From assembly GCA_030824575.1 (NCBI GenBank), contig JAVBXL010000032.1, positions 62,001-126,000 on the forward strand: a stretch of DNA of 64,000 bases. Direction: 5' to 3'. The DNA is from a bacterium (GTDB taxonomy: Bacteria > Pseudomonadota > Alphaproteobacteria > Sphingomonadales > Sphingomonadaceae). A program made the position numbers and the translations under genes. A model generated the notes under the pieces. It was not told the origin of the DNA, ran no database searches, and saw only the letters and a program-made list of their open reading frames with translations. Positions 48,066 to 56,337 of the stretch are shown piece by piece; position 1 is the stretch's first letter; the number at the start of each line of letters is the position of its first letter.

Positions 48066-48759
48066 CACAGGCGTCCAGTTCGAGGGAAAAGGGATTGCCA
48101 TTGCGCTGGCGTACAAGTTCGACCGACCAGCGCGCCCGGCCGACGCCGGGATGGGCGAGGCGCGCGGATGGCAGGCAGCCGATGCGCCATCGGGTCATGG
48201 CGGAAGAAAGGCCGCTTAGCGGGCAGCGCTCGCGGGCGCGATGGCGGCGATAGAGCAGCATCGGCGTCCGACTGTCGGAAGCGGCAAGCTGAAGACGGCG
48301 GGTTGCTGTCTGGTCGGCCTGTCTGACTTCGGCAATGACGCACGCCAGCGATCCGTCGCGCAGCGCATCCTCGGCCATGGCGAGGACGATATTGTCCTTT
48401 TGCGCCTGGGCGTAAAAAACCTTGTCGGGACCAAGTCCAACCTGCTCCAGGCCAGGCGCGTAGAGGTCGAACTGCGTGAGCGCCCAGAATATGCTGAGCT
48501 GCGGATCAGCTGCAAAGCGGGCGGCGATCCCGGCTGTAAAAAGGGTTGCCGCAGCATCGTCGCTGAGCGTCGCCGACGCCGCCGCAATCTCATGCAGTCC
48601 AGCGCTATCGAGGCCATGACTTGCCAGCCGCTCGTCCAGCGCAGACACGCCAAAAGGCATTGCAGGACTGCGCGCGCTGTTGCTGTGCGCGAGCCCCGCG
48701 CGGAGCGCGGCAAGCTGATCGGCGCGGGGCCGATCGGGAAAAGAGGATAGCGTGGGCAT
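47983..48759 (-). CDS. imuA: ImuA (SulA/RecA-like mutasome accessory protein)
   Basis: 258 aa from ATG 48759 (MPTLSSFPDRPRADQLAALR). RecA-like fold without a canonical Walker A: PFGVSALDERLASHGLDSAGLHEIAAA, then FWALTQFDLYAPGLEQVGLGPDKVFYA and DNIVLAMAEDALRDGSLACVIAEV. The start lies just after a LexA box, so it is the first gene of the SOS-induced imuA-imuB-dnaE2 operon. The frame overlaps imuB by 83 bases. Confidence 0.9.
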   Translation of the reverse strand: MPTLSSFPDRPRADQLAALRAGLAHSNSARSPAMPFGVSALDERLASHGLDSAGLHEIAAASATLSDDAAATLFTAGIAARFAADPQLSIFWALTQFDLYAPGLEQVGLGPDKVFYAQAQKDNIVLAMAEDALRDGSLACVIAEVRQADQTATRRLQLAASDSRTPMLLYRRHRARERCPLSGLSSAMTRWRIGCLPSARLAHPGVGRARWSVELVRQRNGNPFSLELDACDDKGRLALPAAARHRAASAAGADSQAA

Positions 48760-48775
48760 GGGATACGACTCAAAT

Positions 48776-48790
48776 GTTCTCTTTATGTTC
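48776..48790 (-). promoter_or_regulatory. LexA box of the imuA-imuB-dnaE2 operon
   Basis: GTTC-N7-GTTC read on the plus strand (GTTC 48776-48779 and 48787-48790), the direct-repeat operator of alphaproteobacterial LexA. It lies 16 bases upstream of the imuA ATG, where bound LexA would block transcription. SOS control of this cassette is established in other alphaproteobacteria. Confidence 0.85.
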
Positions 48791-48856
48791 CGTCCTGCCA
48801 CCCGTTTCGTCAAGGGCGATGAATCCCGATTTTCTCAATAGTTAGTTCGTGACGGA

Positions 48857-49279
48857 TCAACTCTGCAGAAGCCGGCGCGTCGCTGGATCGCGCTCGCCGC
48901 AGAACCAGCGATCGAGCACATCGGCAAAGGACGGGGCAGGGAACGCCGCTTCAAATAAAGTGAGCGAGGAGCGCAATTTCATGGCGTCCACAGCCCCGAA
49001 AACGACGACAGGATCATCGGTATCGAGTTTCAGGAGCGCGTGGACGCACTGGCGATATCGCTTCCCGAGAAGTGGATGGTGGAGATAGGCACGTGCTTCC
49101 TCGATCGAGACGATTCCATAATATTGCGCGGTCGGACTATGACCAAGACCGCGCAATTGCGGAAAGACATACCACATCCAGTGAGAGCGTTTGGCCCCTG
49201 CGGAAATCTCCGACAAAGCGGCCGCATAACTGCCGGCCTGGGCATCGAGAAAACGGGCGAGGGACGCATCGTCTCGCAT
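48857..49279 (-). CDS. DUF1810 domain-containing protein
   Basis: 140 aa from ATG 49279. Hallmarks: LARFLDAQAGSYAAALSEISAGAKRSHWMWYVFPQLRGLGHSPTAQYYGI, EEARAYLHHPLLGKRYRQC, DDPVVVFGAVDAMKLRSSLTLFE and RWFCGERDPATRRLL. DUF1810 is linked by structure to ADP-ribose-type ligand binding in some reports; its activity here is unknown. The start overlaps the stop of the intact SRAP gene by one base, so it is co-translated with a LexA-controlled gene. Confidence 0.88.
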   Translation of the reverse strand: MRDDASLARFLDAQAGSYAAALSEISAGAKRSHWMWYVFPQLRGLGHSPTAQYYGIVSIEEARAYLHHPLLGKRYRQCVHALLKLDTDDPVVVFGAVDAMKLRSSLTLFEAAFPAPSFADVLDRWFCGERDPATRRLLQS

Positions 49280-49896
49280 CAGAGCAGCGCGCCTTGCGCG
49301 GGGGGTACGCCATAGACCTGGGTTACGGGCAGGCTTCCCTGCGGCAACCAGCGCAACAAATTTTTGGCTGGCACGCCAGGATCGAGCCAGTCGGCCCATT
49401 GGTCGCGAGCGAGCGGGATGATCTGACGGTGGTGATAGGGCGCAATGTCCGGCCCGGCATCCATGGTGAGCATGGTGAACGCTTCGCCCATGGGGCTCTC
49501 GCGCCAGATGCCCGCGATGCAGAACCAGTCATGGTCGGCCATTGTGAAAAGCCATTTGTCCAGCCGCTTCTGTTTGGGATCGGCAGGATCGGTGAATTCG
49601 TAGAATCCGTCGGCCAGGATCAGGCAGCGACTGGATGCGAATTCCCGGCCCTCGGTGCGGAAATTATAGACGGGTTTGCCGTTACGGCCTGGCCATGACC
49701 AGCGCCGGCTTACGAGTTCATTGATCCCGCTTCCCGCCTCGCTGCGCCGGACGATCGGGGCCATGTCGGTCATCCTGATGTCCTCGCGCGCCGGCACATT
49801 CGGGGCACCTTCGGGCATGTTGATCTTGATCTTGAGCCCCTCGAAATCCTCGGCGATCGACGCGATGTCGATCAGCAGGCGATAGTCATTGCACAT
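49279..49896 (-). CDS. SOS response-associated peptidase (SRAP/HMCES-YedK family), intact
   Basis: 205 aa from ATG 49896, with AAGGAGG before it. The chain starts MCNDYR, so Cys2 is the catalytic residue that crosslinks abasic sites. The other active-site residues are visible: Asn in VYNFRTEG, Glu in GFYEF, His in YHHRQIIPL. The enzyme shields abasic sites in single-stranded DNA by a thiazolidine link. Its promoter holds a LexA box shared with the divergent paralogue. Followed by a coupled DUF1810 gene. Confidence 0.93.
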   Translation of the reverse strand: MCNDYRLLIDIASIAEDFEGLKIKINMPEGAPNVPAREDIRMTDMAPIVRRSEAGSGINELVSRRWSWPGRNGKPVYNFRTEGREFASSRCLILADGFYEFTDPADPKQKRLDKWLFTMADHDWFCIAGIWRESPMGEAFTMLTMDAGPDIAPYHHRQIIPLARDQWADWLDPGVPAKNLLRWLPQGSLPVTQVYGVPPAQGALL

Positions 49897-49934
49897 TGAA
49901 CCTCCTTGTTCGCCGCCGCTTGCTCCTCGATATC

Positions 49935-49949
49935 GTTCCCTGTATGTTC
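49935..49949. promoter_or_regulatory. LexA box shared by two divergent SRAP genes
   Basis: GTTC-N7-GTTC (GTTC 49935-49938 and 49946-49949) lies between the divergent starts at 49896 (minus) and 49955 (plus), 38 and 5 bases away. It should place both operons under SOS control. Confidence 0.8.
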
Positions 49950-49954
49950 CTTTG

Positions 49955-50473
49955 ATGGACTCGAAAGCAACACCCTTCGACTCCGACGCGCTCGGTAGTC
50001 GCCGTGCCATCATAAGGCGCAATCCCGATGATATGGCCGAGATTGAGATGATCGAGGCGGTCTGGGGTTCCAACCCGCGCTTCGCCGACGGGGTGCGCTA
50101 CGAGTTCATCCGGTCCGAAGGGCGGCAATTTCCCGGCCATCGCTGCCTTGTCGCGGCATCGGAATTCCACATTCGCAATGGCGAGAAGAAGTTTCGCGCT
50201 TTCCGCGAGGATGGCAATTTCTTCTATCTCGCCGCCATCTGGGAGCCGGCCATGGGCGAGTGGCCCGTGAGCTACCGGATCATAACGCTCGACGCGAACC
50301 CGGACGTCATCCGCTATCAGGCGCGTCATGGTGCCATCATCGAGCGCCGAGATGCGCAGAAATGGCTGGATTTCGCCGTGCCCGAAGCGGAATTGCTCGT
50401 GACGCCGCCGGCAGACATCTTCACGGTCGAAGAGATTTTGACCAAGCCCGTTCAGACGAGCCTGGCCTTTTGA
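49955..50473 (+). CDS. degenerate SRAP-family paralogue lacking active-site residues
   Basis: 172 aa from ATG 49955. It aligns with the SRAP fold (MAEIEMIEAVWGSNPRFADG, VRYEFIRSEGRQFPGHRCLVAASEFHI, FFYLAAIWEPAMGEWPVSYRIITLDANPDV, RHGAIIERRDAQKWLD) but lacks the N-terminal Met-Cys start. The Asn of the intact enzyme is replaced (YEF for YNF), and the catalytic Glu is replaced (EFHIR for GFYEF). Only the His seems kept. It cannot form the usual Cys-DNA crosslink, so a regulatory or DNA-binding role is more likely. Followed 14 bases later by an AlkB-type gene. Confidence 0.82.
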   Translation: MDSKATPFDSDALGSRRAIIRRNPDDMAEIEMIEAVWGSNPRFADGVRYEFIRSEGRQFPGHRCLVAASEFHIRNGEKKFRAFREDGNFFYLAAIWEPAMGEWPVSYRIITLDANPDVIRYQARHGAIIERRDAQKWLDFAVPEAELLVTPPADIFTVEEILTKPVQTSLAF

Positions 50474-50487
50474 AGCAGGATCGGGAC

Positions 50488-51069
50488 ATGGGTATGGTCG
50501 CGCAAAATGGCGCAGGGCAGGCCGATCTTTTCGGCGCGCCTCTCCTGCCGGGCCTTTCGTGGAGCGATGATTTTCTCACGGCGCGCGAAGAGCGAGCGCT
50601 GATCGAACGGATCGAAGAAACGAGCCTTACGCCCTTCCGCTACCAGCAGTGGACCGGCAAGCGGCTGACGCGCAGCTATGGCTGGAGCTATGATTTCGAG
50701 ACCGGCACATTCGCGCCGACCGACCCAATCCCGCAATGGCTGCTGCCAGTCAGGGCGCGCGCCGCGCGCTATGCCGGGCTCGCACCGGAAGAGATCGTCC
50801 AGGCTCTCCTCATTCGCTACGATCCAGGCGCGGGGATCGGCTGGCATCGTGACAGGCCGGTTTTCCGCCATGTCATCGGCATCTCGCTGGGCGAGCGGGC
50901 TGCCATGCGCTTTCGTCGGAAGAAGGGGGATCGGTTCGAACGCATTTCCGCGCCGCTGATGCCAAGAGCCATCTATCATCTCGTCGGCGAGGCGCGAAAC
51001 GACTGGGAACATAGTATTGCGGAAATGGAGGCGGCGCGCTGGTCGATAACCTTTCGCACCCTTCGCTGA
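50488..51069 (+). CDS. AlkB-family 2-oxoglutarate/Fe(II) dioxygenase
   Basis: 193 aa from ATG 50488 (a second ATG is at 50494). Iron facial triad: HxD as WHRDRPVF and the distal His in DWEHSIAEME; the 2-oxoglutarate Arg and the second Arg lie in RWSITFRTLR at the C-terminus. Substrate lid residues YQQWTGKRLTRSYGWSYDF match the alkylated-DNA-repair group. It should reverse N-alkyl lesions in DNA or RNA by oxidative demethylation. Lies 14 bases after the SRAP-like gene, so it shares its LexA-controlled promoter. Confidence 0.9.
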   Translation: MGMVAQNGAGQADLFGAPLLPGLSWSDDFLTAREERALIERIEETSLTPFRYQQWTGKRLTRSYGWSYDFETGTFAPTDPIPQWLLPVRARAARYAGLAPEEIVQALLIRYDPGAGIGWHRDRPVFRHVIGISLGERAAMRFRRKKGDRFERISAPLMPRAIYHLVGEARNDWEHSIAEMEAARWSITFRTLR

Positions 51070-51118
51070 GCCAGATCCGTCTCTGGCCGATGCATGCCAA
51101 ATGAGAGGAGGGCCTACG

Positions 51119-51289
51119 ATGGAAATGACGCGCATCACGCTGTTGCGACCGGCCGGGCTGCCCTGGCGTTGGCGCGATATTCTCTGCCCTGGCTGTGGGT
51201 ATGCGCCAGGCTCGAGCGATGTGTCGGTTGCATGCCGGCGCTCCCGGCAGGATCCAAGAGACAGCGATCCGGATCACTGCCCATCTTGA
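51119..51289 (+). CDS. possible small Cys-containing protein
   Basis: 56 aa beginning MEMTRITLLRPAGLPWRWRD, with a perfect AGGAGG 7 bases before the ATG, which is the main argument for it. It contains CPGCGY, a zinc-ribbon-like half site, and two more Cys residues downstream. No family recognised. Region 51290-51702 holds no supported gene and should contain the fecI promoter. Confidence 0.35.
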   Translation: MEMTRITLLRPAGLPWRWRDILCPGCGYAPGSSDVSVACRRSRQDPRDSDPDHCPS

Positions 51290-51702
51290 CGGCAGGGCCA
51301 TGCCTGCGCATCTGCGTGCGATGGCCCAAGGGCGCTTGCGCGGCGTAGGCCTCGCGCTACTTTGGCCTCAGGTGCCGTGAATAAGCCGGGTTCATGCCGG
51401 AAGGGACGTCGCGGCACATATGTGCTCCCGGCCAATAAGCGGGCTTCTTGCATAGAGGTTCCAACACCCGTCCCTTCCACTTTTTTCGGGACTTGATCCC
51501 GACCTGCAAATGAATCAGCCTTAAAGGGCTCGCGGGAGGCTGCGGGCAGGGGCGTGGAAACCCTTATGCAAGACATGGATCGCTGCTGGCTGCGCCGGCG
51601 GCCTTCGCAGGTCCGCAAACCGTCGAGTTTGCGGGCGATGCTGCGCATGGACGTTTCCTTTCGGCATCGCGCCGGGCCCCTTCCGGAAAGTGGAGTGGCC
51701 CG

Positions 51703-52224
51703 ATGTCTGCACATGATGCGCCCGCCGAACAGGAGAAGGCTGTGCCGCCTTCGCTTGGCGCATGGTTCGAGCGCGACGGCCGATGGCTGGAGCGTCTCCT
51801 GAGCAGAAATCTGCGATTGCCCTCCGCCGAGGTGGAGGACATCGCGCAGGATACCTGGTTGCGCATCGCACGCATGGCACCGGATGAAGTGACCCATCCC
51901 AGGGCCTTCCTGTCGCGGATCGCCCTCAACCTGTTTCGGGACCGGCGCCGGCGCGAGAAACTGCGCCAGGAAAAATCGCACCTTCTGGCGGCAAACGACA
52001 TCACGCCGCTCGGACCCGATCGGTTGCAGGAGCAGGAAGCCGATCAGCTTCTTGAGCAAATCATTGTCGATCTACCGCAAAACCTGCGTGACGTATTTCT
52101 CCTCAGCCGGTTCCGGCGCATGACGAACCATGATATTGCCGAACATCTGGGGATTTCCGTGAAGACCGTCGAATGGCGCATGTCCAAGGCAATGGAGCAC
52201 TGCATGACGAAGCTCCGGGGCTAG
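51703..52224 (+). CDS. FecI-like ECF sigma factor of the lasso-peptide locus
   Basis: 173 aa. Region 2: LPSAEVEDIAQDTWLRIARMAPDEVTHPRAFLSRIALNLFRDRRRREK. Region 4: LPQNLRDVFLLSRFRRMTNHDIAEHLGISVKTVEWRMSKAMEHCMTKL. The product should drive the downstream receptor and isopeptidase genes when freed by FecR. One base separates it from the FecR gene. In known isopeptidase-type lasso loci FecI/FecR/TonB-receptor genes are standard neighbours. Confidence 0.92.
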   Translation: MSAHDAPAEQEKAVPPSLGAWFERDGRWLERLLSRNLRLPSAEVEDIAQDTWLRIARMAPDEVTHPRAFLSRIALNLFRDRRRREKLRQEKSHLLAANDITPLGPDRLQEQEADQLLEQIIVDLPQNLRDVFLLSRFRRMTNHDIAEHLGISVKTVEWRMSKAMEHCMTKLRG

Positions 52225-52225
52225 G

Positions 52226-53209
52226 ATGATGGATGACCATGATCCCACCGCCGAGCGCCGCCGCGCGCAAGCCTCTCAATGGTTTGCGCGCCTCAAGTCC
52301 TTGCCGGTTTCCAGAGGGACGCTGGAGGATTTCTTCGATTGGCGACGCGATCCCGCCAATGCGGAAGCGTTCGCCGAGGCCGAATCGCTCTGGCATGATG
52401 CCGGGCGACACGGCGATAGCCCCGCCATCCTCCGGCTGACCGCCGAAGCCTATGCGCGCGCTGGGGCAACGCCCAGACCCAGGCGATCCATGCGCTCCCT
52501 TCTCGCCATGGGCGCAGGCGTGCTCTTTGCCATGCTGGTGGCGAGCTGGTGGATCTTCCATGTCGATCGACCACAGCAATTCGCCACATTGACGGGCGAG
52601 CAGAGGGCCGTGGCGCTCTCGGATGGTTCGCAGGTCCGACTTGATACTCAAACCCGCCTCAACACCCAGATGAAAGATGATGCGCGCCAGATCCGGCTCG
52701 ACCAGGGGCAGGCGATGTTCGAGGTCGCCCATGACCGGGCACGCCCCTTCCGCGTGAAGGCCGGCGATGTCGAGGTGGAGGCCACCGGTACGAAGTTCGA
52801 CGTGCGTTTCGTCGATGGCGTCACCCGCGTCTCCTTGTTCGAGGGCGGCGTCGATATCCGCGAGGCAGGCCGCGACGTGATCCATCTGTCGCCCGGCGAG
52901 ATGTGGAGTTCGAAAGCCACGCACGCGGCGAGAGTCTCGTCGCTCGATGTCAGGCGGGCATCGGCGTGGACGCAGGGGAGGCTTATCTTCGAGGCCACGC
53001 CTTTGTCGGAAGCGATCTTCGAGATTAACCGCTACACGCAGAACAAAGTGGTGCTGGGCGCAACCACGCGCGCACGCGAGCCCATTAGCGGATCGTTCAA
53101 GACCGGCGATCCCTCAGGCTTCCTCAAAGCCGTCGCCGCGCTGCTGTCGCTGGACTTTGAAAGGCAGGAGAACGGCACGTTCCTGCTTCGCGATCGACGT
53201 CCGTCATAA
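52226..53209 (+). CDS. FecR-family anti-sigma protein of the lasso-peptide locus
   Basis: 327 aa. N-terminal FecR_N/DUF4880 helices (ERRRAQASQWFARLKSLPVSRGTLEDFFDWRRDPANAEAFAEAESLW), one transmembrane segment (LLAMGAGVLFAMLVASWWIF, about 93-112), periplasmic FecR domain (RAVALSDGSQVRLDTQTRLNT, AMFEVAHDRARPFRVKAGDVEVEATGTKFDVRF) and C-terminal STN-like DUF4974 part (LIFEATPLSEAIFEINRYTQNKVVLG). Transfers the receptor signal to the sigma factor encoded immediately upstream. Confidence 0.93.
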   Translation: MMDDHDPTAERRRAQASQWFARLKSLPVSRGTLEDFFDWRRDPANAEAFAEAESLWHDAGRHGDSPAILRLTAEAYARAGATPRPRRSMRSLLAMGAGVLFAMLVASWWIFHVDRPQQFATLTGEQRAVALSDGSQVRLDTQTRLNTQMKDDARQIRLDQGQAMFEVAHDRARPFRVKAGDVEVEATGTKFDVRFVDGVTRVSLFEGGVDIREAGRDVIHLSPGEMWSSKATHAARVSSLDVRRASAWTQGRLIFEATPLSEAIFEINRYTQNKVVLGATTRAREPISGSFKTGDPSGFLKAVAALLSLDFERQENGTFLLRDRRPS

Positions 53210-53340
53210 ATTTGAAATTTTTCATTCCCTGCCATTAGGGTGACCCTGGGGCCGAGGCGTCCCTTAGCTAGAGGGCGGCGATCAGGCACGCCCGAGCCGG
53301 CGGTGTCTTGCCCCGGCGCCAAGGGGGAAGAACCGTCGCC

Positions 53341-56331
53341 ATGCGCACTCAGATCATCGCTGCCCTGTTCAGAGGAACGTCGTCCCTCATCGTGATGGCG
53401 GCGGCGTCCGCAATGCCCGCAACTGCGCAAGTGGCTGAGACGCGCATCGCATTCGCCATTGCGCCGGGCGCCTTGTCCACGGCGCTCGCCCAATATGCCG
53501 AGCAGGCCAAGGTGCAGCTCATCTATACGCCGGCGCTCGCCGCCGGCCGCAAATCGACCGGGATCAAGGGACAGTTTTCGCCGCGCGAGGCGCTGGCTCG
53601 GTTACTCGCCGGCACCGGCATAGCCGTGCGGCAGGTCGACCGCGACGTCTTCATGCTGAGCGGGGCAGGGGCTGAGGGCGGCGACATCGCCAAGGGGCAG
53701 TCCTCGGCTTCTCCCGACCGGGGCGGGCAGGACATCATCGTGACCGGATCGCACATTCATGGTGCGCCGCCCACAGCGTCGCCCACCAAGGTCGTCACCC
53801 GGTCCGATATCGAGCGTGGCGGCTATAGCTCGGTGGCACAGGCACTCCAGGCGATGCCGGGAAATTTCGGAGGGATGGCGACCGAGCAGAGTGCGCTCTC
53901 CTATGCCGACCGGTCGGGTAGCAATACTACGTTGGCATCGGGTGTGAACCTGCGGGGTCTCGGTCCGCAGGCGACGCTTGTGCTGGTGAACGGCCGACGG
54001 GTGGCGGGCTCCGGCATGATGGGCGACTTCGCCGATATTTCGAGCATACCCATGAGCGCGCTCGATCGGGTGGAAATCATCACCGATGGCGCTTCCGCCC
54101 TTTATGGCTCGGATGCCGTTGCCGGCGTCGTCAATATCATCCTCAAGGAGGATTTCGACGGCCTGGAAATGCGCTTGCGCGGCGGCAGCGTCACACAGGG
54201 AAATGCGCGCGAACTGCAATTCTCGCAGACCGCCGGCAAGAGCTGGGGCAGCGGTTCGTTCCTCCTTTCCTACGAGTGTCAGCGTCGGGTCGCACTGCGC
54301 TCGGCCGATCGGGCTTATGCCCGGTCGGCCGATTCCCGACCCTTTGGTGGCACCGATCGTCGCTATCCCTATAGTTCGCCGGGCAATGTCCTGGGTTTCG
54401 ACGAAAGCGGTGCCCTGGTTCCGACCTATGCCATTCCCGCAGGGCAGGATGGGACCAGTCTGACCGCAGCCGATTTTCTTGCCGGCGAGGCCAATCTCGA
54501 AAATTTCAGGGAGGGGACCGACCTCTCACCGGACCAGAAGCGTCACAGTCTCTACGCTCATGTCTCGCAGAGCCTGACCGATGCCATCAAATTCTCGCTG
54601 GAAGGGCGATTTTCGCACCGGAAATTTTCCAGTCTAACGTCCGGCTATGCGACTATCCTCTCGGTCACGGACGCCAATCCCTGGTTCGTGTCGCCGACCG
54701 GGGCATCGAGCGACCTGATCGGCTACGCCTTTACGCAGGAACTGGGACCGGTCCGCTCGGCCGGCACGGCCAGGAGCTATGCCTTGACGGGCGGCCTCGA
54801 AGCTGAACTTGGGGCGGACTGGAAATTATCCAGCTATCTCGCCTATGCCGCCCAGCGCGATCGCAACAGAACCGATCAACTCGCCAACGAATATCTGTTG
54901 GCAGAAGCATTGGGCAGTATCGCCGATGATCCTGCCAGCGCCTTTTCCGCGCAGCGCGATGGCTATTTTAATCCTTATGGCGATGGGAACGCCAATTCGC
55001 GCGCCTTGCTGCAGGCAATCAGCGGCTATTCCGATTATGAAAGCCGATCCAACATCCTGACCGCCGACATGGTCGCCGACGGATCGCTGTTTTCGTTGCC
55101 GGGGGGATCGGTCAAGCTTGCCGTCGGGGCCAATTACCGGCGTGAGCGGTTTCATAGCCAGGCGGTGGATTTCATTTTCTCGCCGACCCCGGTCGCGGGA
55201 CGACCGGCCGATTATTCCCGCTCGATCTGGGCCGGCTTTGCCGAGCTCGCCGTGCCGCTGTTCGGCCCCGACAATGCCCGCACCGGTCTCCAGCAGCTGG
55301 ATTTTTCCGCTGCAGTTCGGGCTGAGCGCTATGATGATTTTGGCAGCACCGCCAATCCCAAATTCTCGCTCCGCTGGGTACCGGTCAATGGCGTCGCTGT
55401 CCGGGGGACATGGGGCACGTCCTTTCGTGCCCCCAATCTGCGCGAACTGGGTGCACCTGAAACCGCCAATCTCAGGATCGCAACCAACGAGGCGGGGAAC
55501 TCGGTGGTCGTCATCCAGCGCAGCGGTGGCAATACCGGCCTGTCGCCCGAAAAGGCGAAGAGCTGGACCGTGGGACTCGACCTCACCCCATCATCCCTCG
55601 CTGGGCTGACGGCGAGTCTCACGGCTTTCCGCACCATATTCTCGGGCCGCATCAGCAATGTGGTCCAGCAGAATTTCTCCAGCGCGTTAACCGATCCGAT
55701 TTACGCCCCCTTCGTCCGGTGGGTCAGTCCGGGGACCAGTGCCGATGATCTGGCCTTTGTCGAAGAACTGCTTTCCCGCTCCGGCACCTCCAATCCCTAT
55801 CCGGTGGAAAGCATCGCCGCCGTCGTGGATGCCCGCTACGTCAATACCGGACGTGTCGATGTGGCCGGCGGCGATTTCGACATCAATTATGTTTTCGAGC
55901 GCGGTTCCAATCGCTTCAATATCGGCGTGGGCGCTACCTATCTCGAACGTTGGCGCGAACAGGTGACGCCGGATTCACCGGCGGTGGATCGCCGTAATGT
56001 CGCGGGAAGACCAGTGGATCTCAAGGGGCGGATGACCATCGGCTGGGCGCGCGGCCCGTTCGACACGCAAATTGCCCTCAACCATGTCGATGCCTATCGC
56101 GATGAAGCGGGCAAGCGGATCAAGGCATGGAACACGGTCGATTTCCGGATCGCCTACAAGTCGAAGGCTTCTACGGGCATCGCGTCGGGCTTCACCCTTT
56201 CACTGACGGCGCAGAACCTCTTCGACAAGGCGCCTCCCTTCTACGACTCGACCGCCGGCGCCGGCTATGACGGGGCCAATGCCGATGCGACCGGTCGATT
56301 TATCGCCCTCGAAATCGCCAGACGCTGGTGA
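53341..56331 (+). CDS. STN-containing TonB-dependent receptor, likely for the lasso peptide
   Basis: 996 aa from ATG 53341 after a signal peptide ending ASAMPATAQ. Residues about 40-100: STN signalling domain (IAFAIAPGALSTALAQYAEQAKVQLIYTPALAAGR). Then the TonB-box/plug (QDIIVTGSHIHGAPPTASPTKVVTRSDIERGGYSSVAQALQAMPG, TLVLVNGRRVAGSGMM) and a beta-barrel ending in RRW. The gene is 6 bases before the isopeptidase gene. In homologous loci the receptor is thought to import the lasso peptide or its cargo and to signal through FecR. Confidence 0.92.
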   Translation: MRTQIIAALFRGTSSLIVMAAASAMPATAQVAETRIAFAIAPGALSTALAQYAEQAKVQLIYTPALAAGRKSTGIKGQFSPREALARLLAGTGIAVRQVDRDVFMLSGAGAEGGDIAKGQSSASPDRGGQDIIVTGSHIHGAPPTASPTKVVTRSDIERGGYSSVAQALQAMPGNFGGMATEQSALSYADRSGSNTTLASGVNLRGLGPQATLVLVNGRRVAGSGMMGDFADISSIPMSALDRVEIITDGASALYGSDAVAGVVNIILKEDFDGLEMRLRGGSVTQGNARELQFSQTAGKSWGSGSFLLSYECQRRVALRSADRAYARSADSRPFGGTDRRYPYSSPGNVLGFDESGALVPTYAIPAGQDGTSLTAADFLAGEANLENFREGTDLSPDQKRHSLYAHVSQSLTDAIKFSLEGRFSHRKFSSLTSGYATILSVTDANPWFVSPTGASSDLIGYAFTQELGPVRSAGTARSYALTGGLEAELGADWKLSSYLAYAAQRDRNRTDQLANEYLLAEALGSIADDPASAFSAQRDGYFNPYGDGNANSRALLQAISGYSDYESRSNILTADMVADGSLFSLPGGSVKLAVGANYRRERFHSQAVDFIFSPTPVAGRPADYSRSIWAGFAELAVPLFGPDNARTGLQQLDFSAAVRAERYDDFGSTANPKFSLRWVPVNGVAVRGTWGTSFRAPNLRELGAPETANLRIATNEAGNSVVVIQRSGGNTGLSPEKAKSWTVGLDLTPSSLAGLTASLTAFRTIFSGRISNVVQQNFSSALTDPIYAPFVRWVSPGTSADDLAFVEELLSRSGTSNPYPVESIAAVVDARYVNTGRVDVAGGDFDINYVFERGSNRFNIGVGATYLERWREQVTPDSPAVDRRNVAGRPVDLKGRMTIGWARGPFDTQIALNHVDAYRDEAGKRIKAWNTVDFRIAYKSKASTGIASGFTLSLTAQNLFDKAPPFYDSTAGAGYDGANADATGRFIALEIARRW

Positions 56332-56337
56332 CATCGC

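Noticed and set aside
51290-51702. A second lasso precursor near the fecI gene
   Set aside because: Short frames here lack a Thr at -2 with an acidic residue 7-9 positions into a core, and lack a good ribosome binding site; only 60929-61078 fits.
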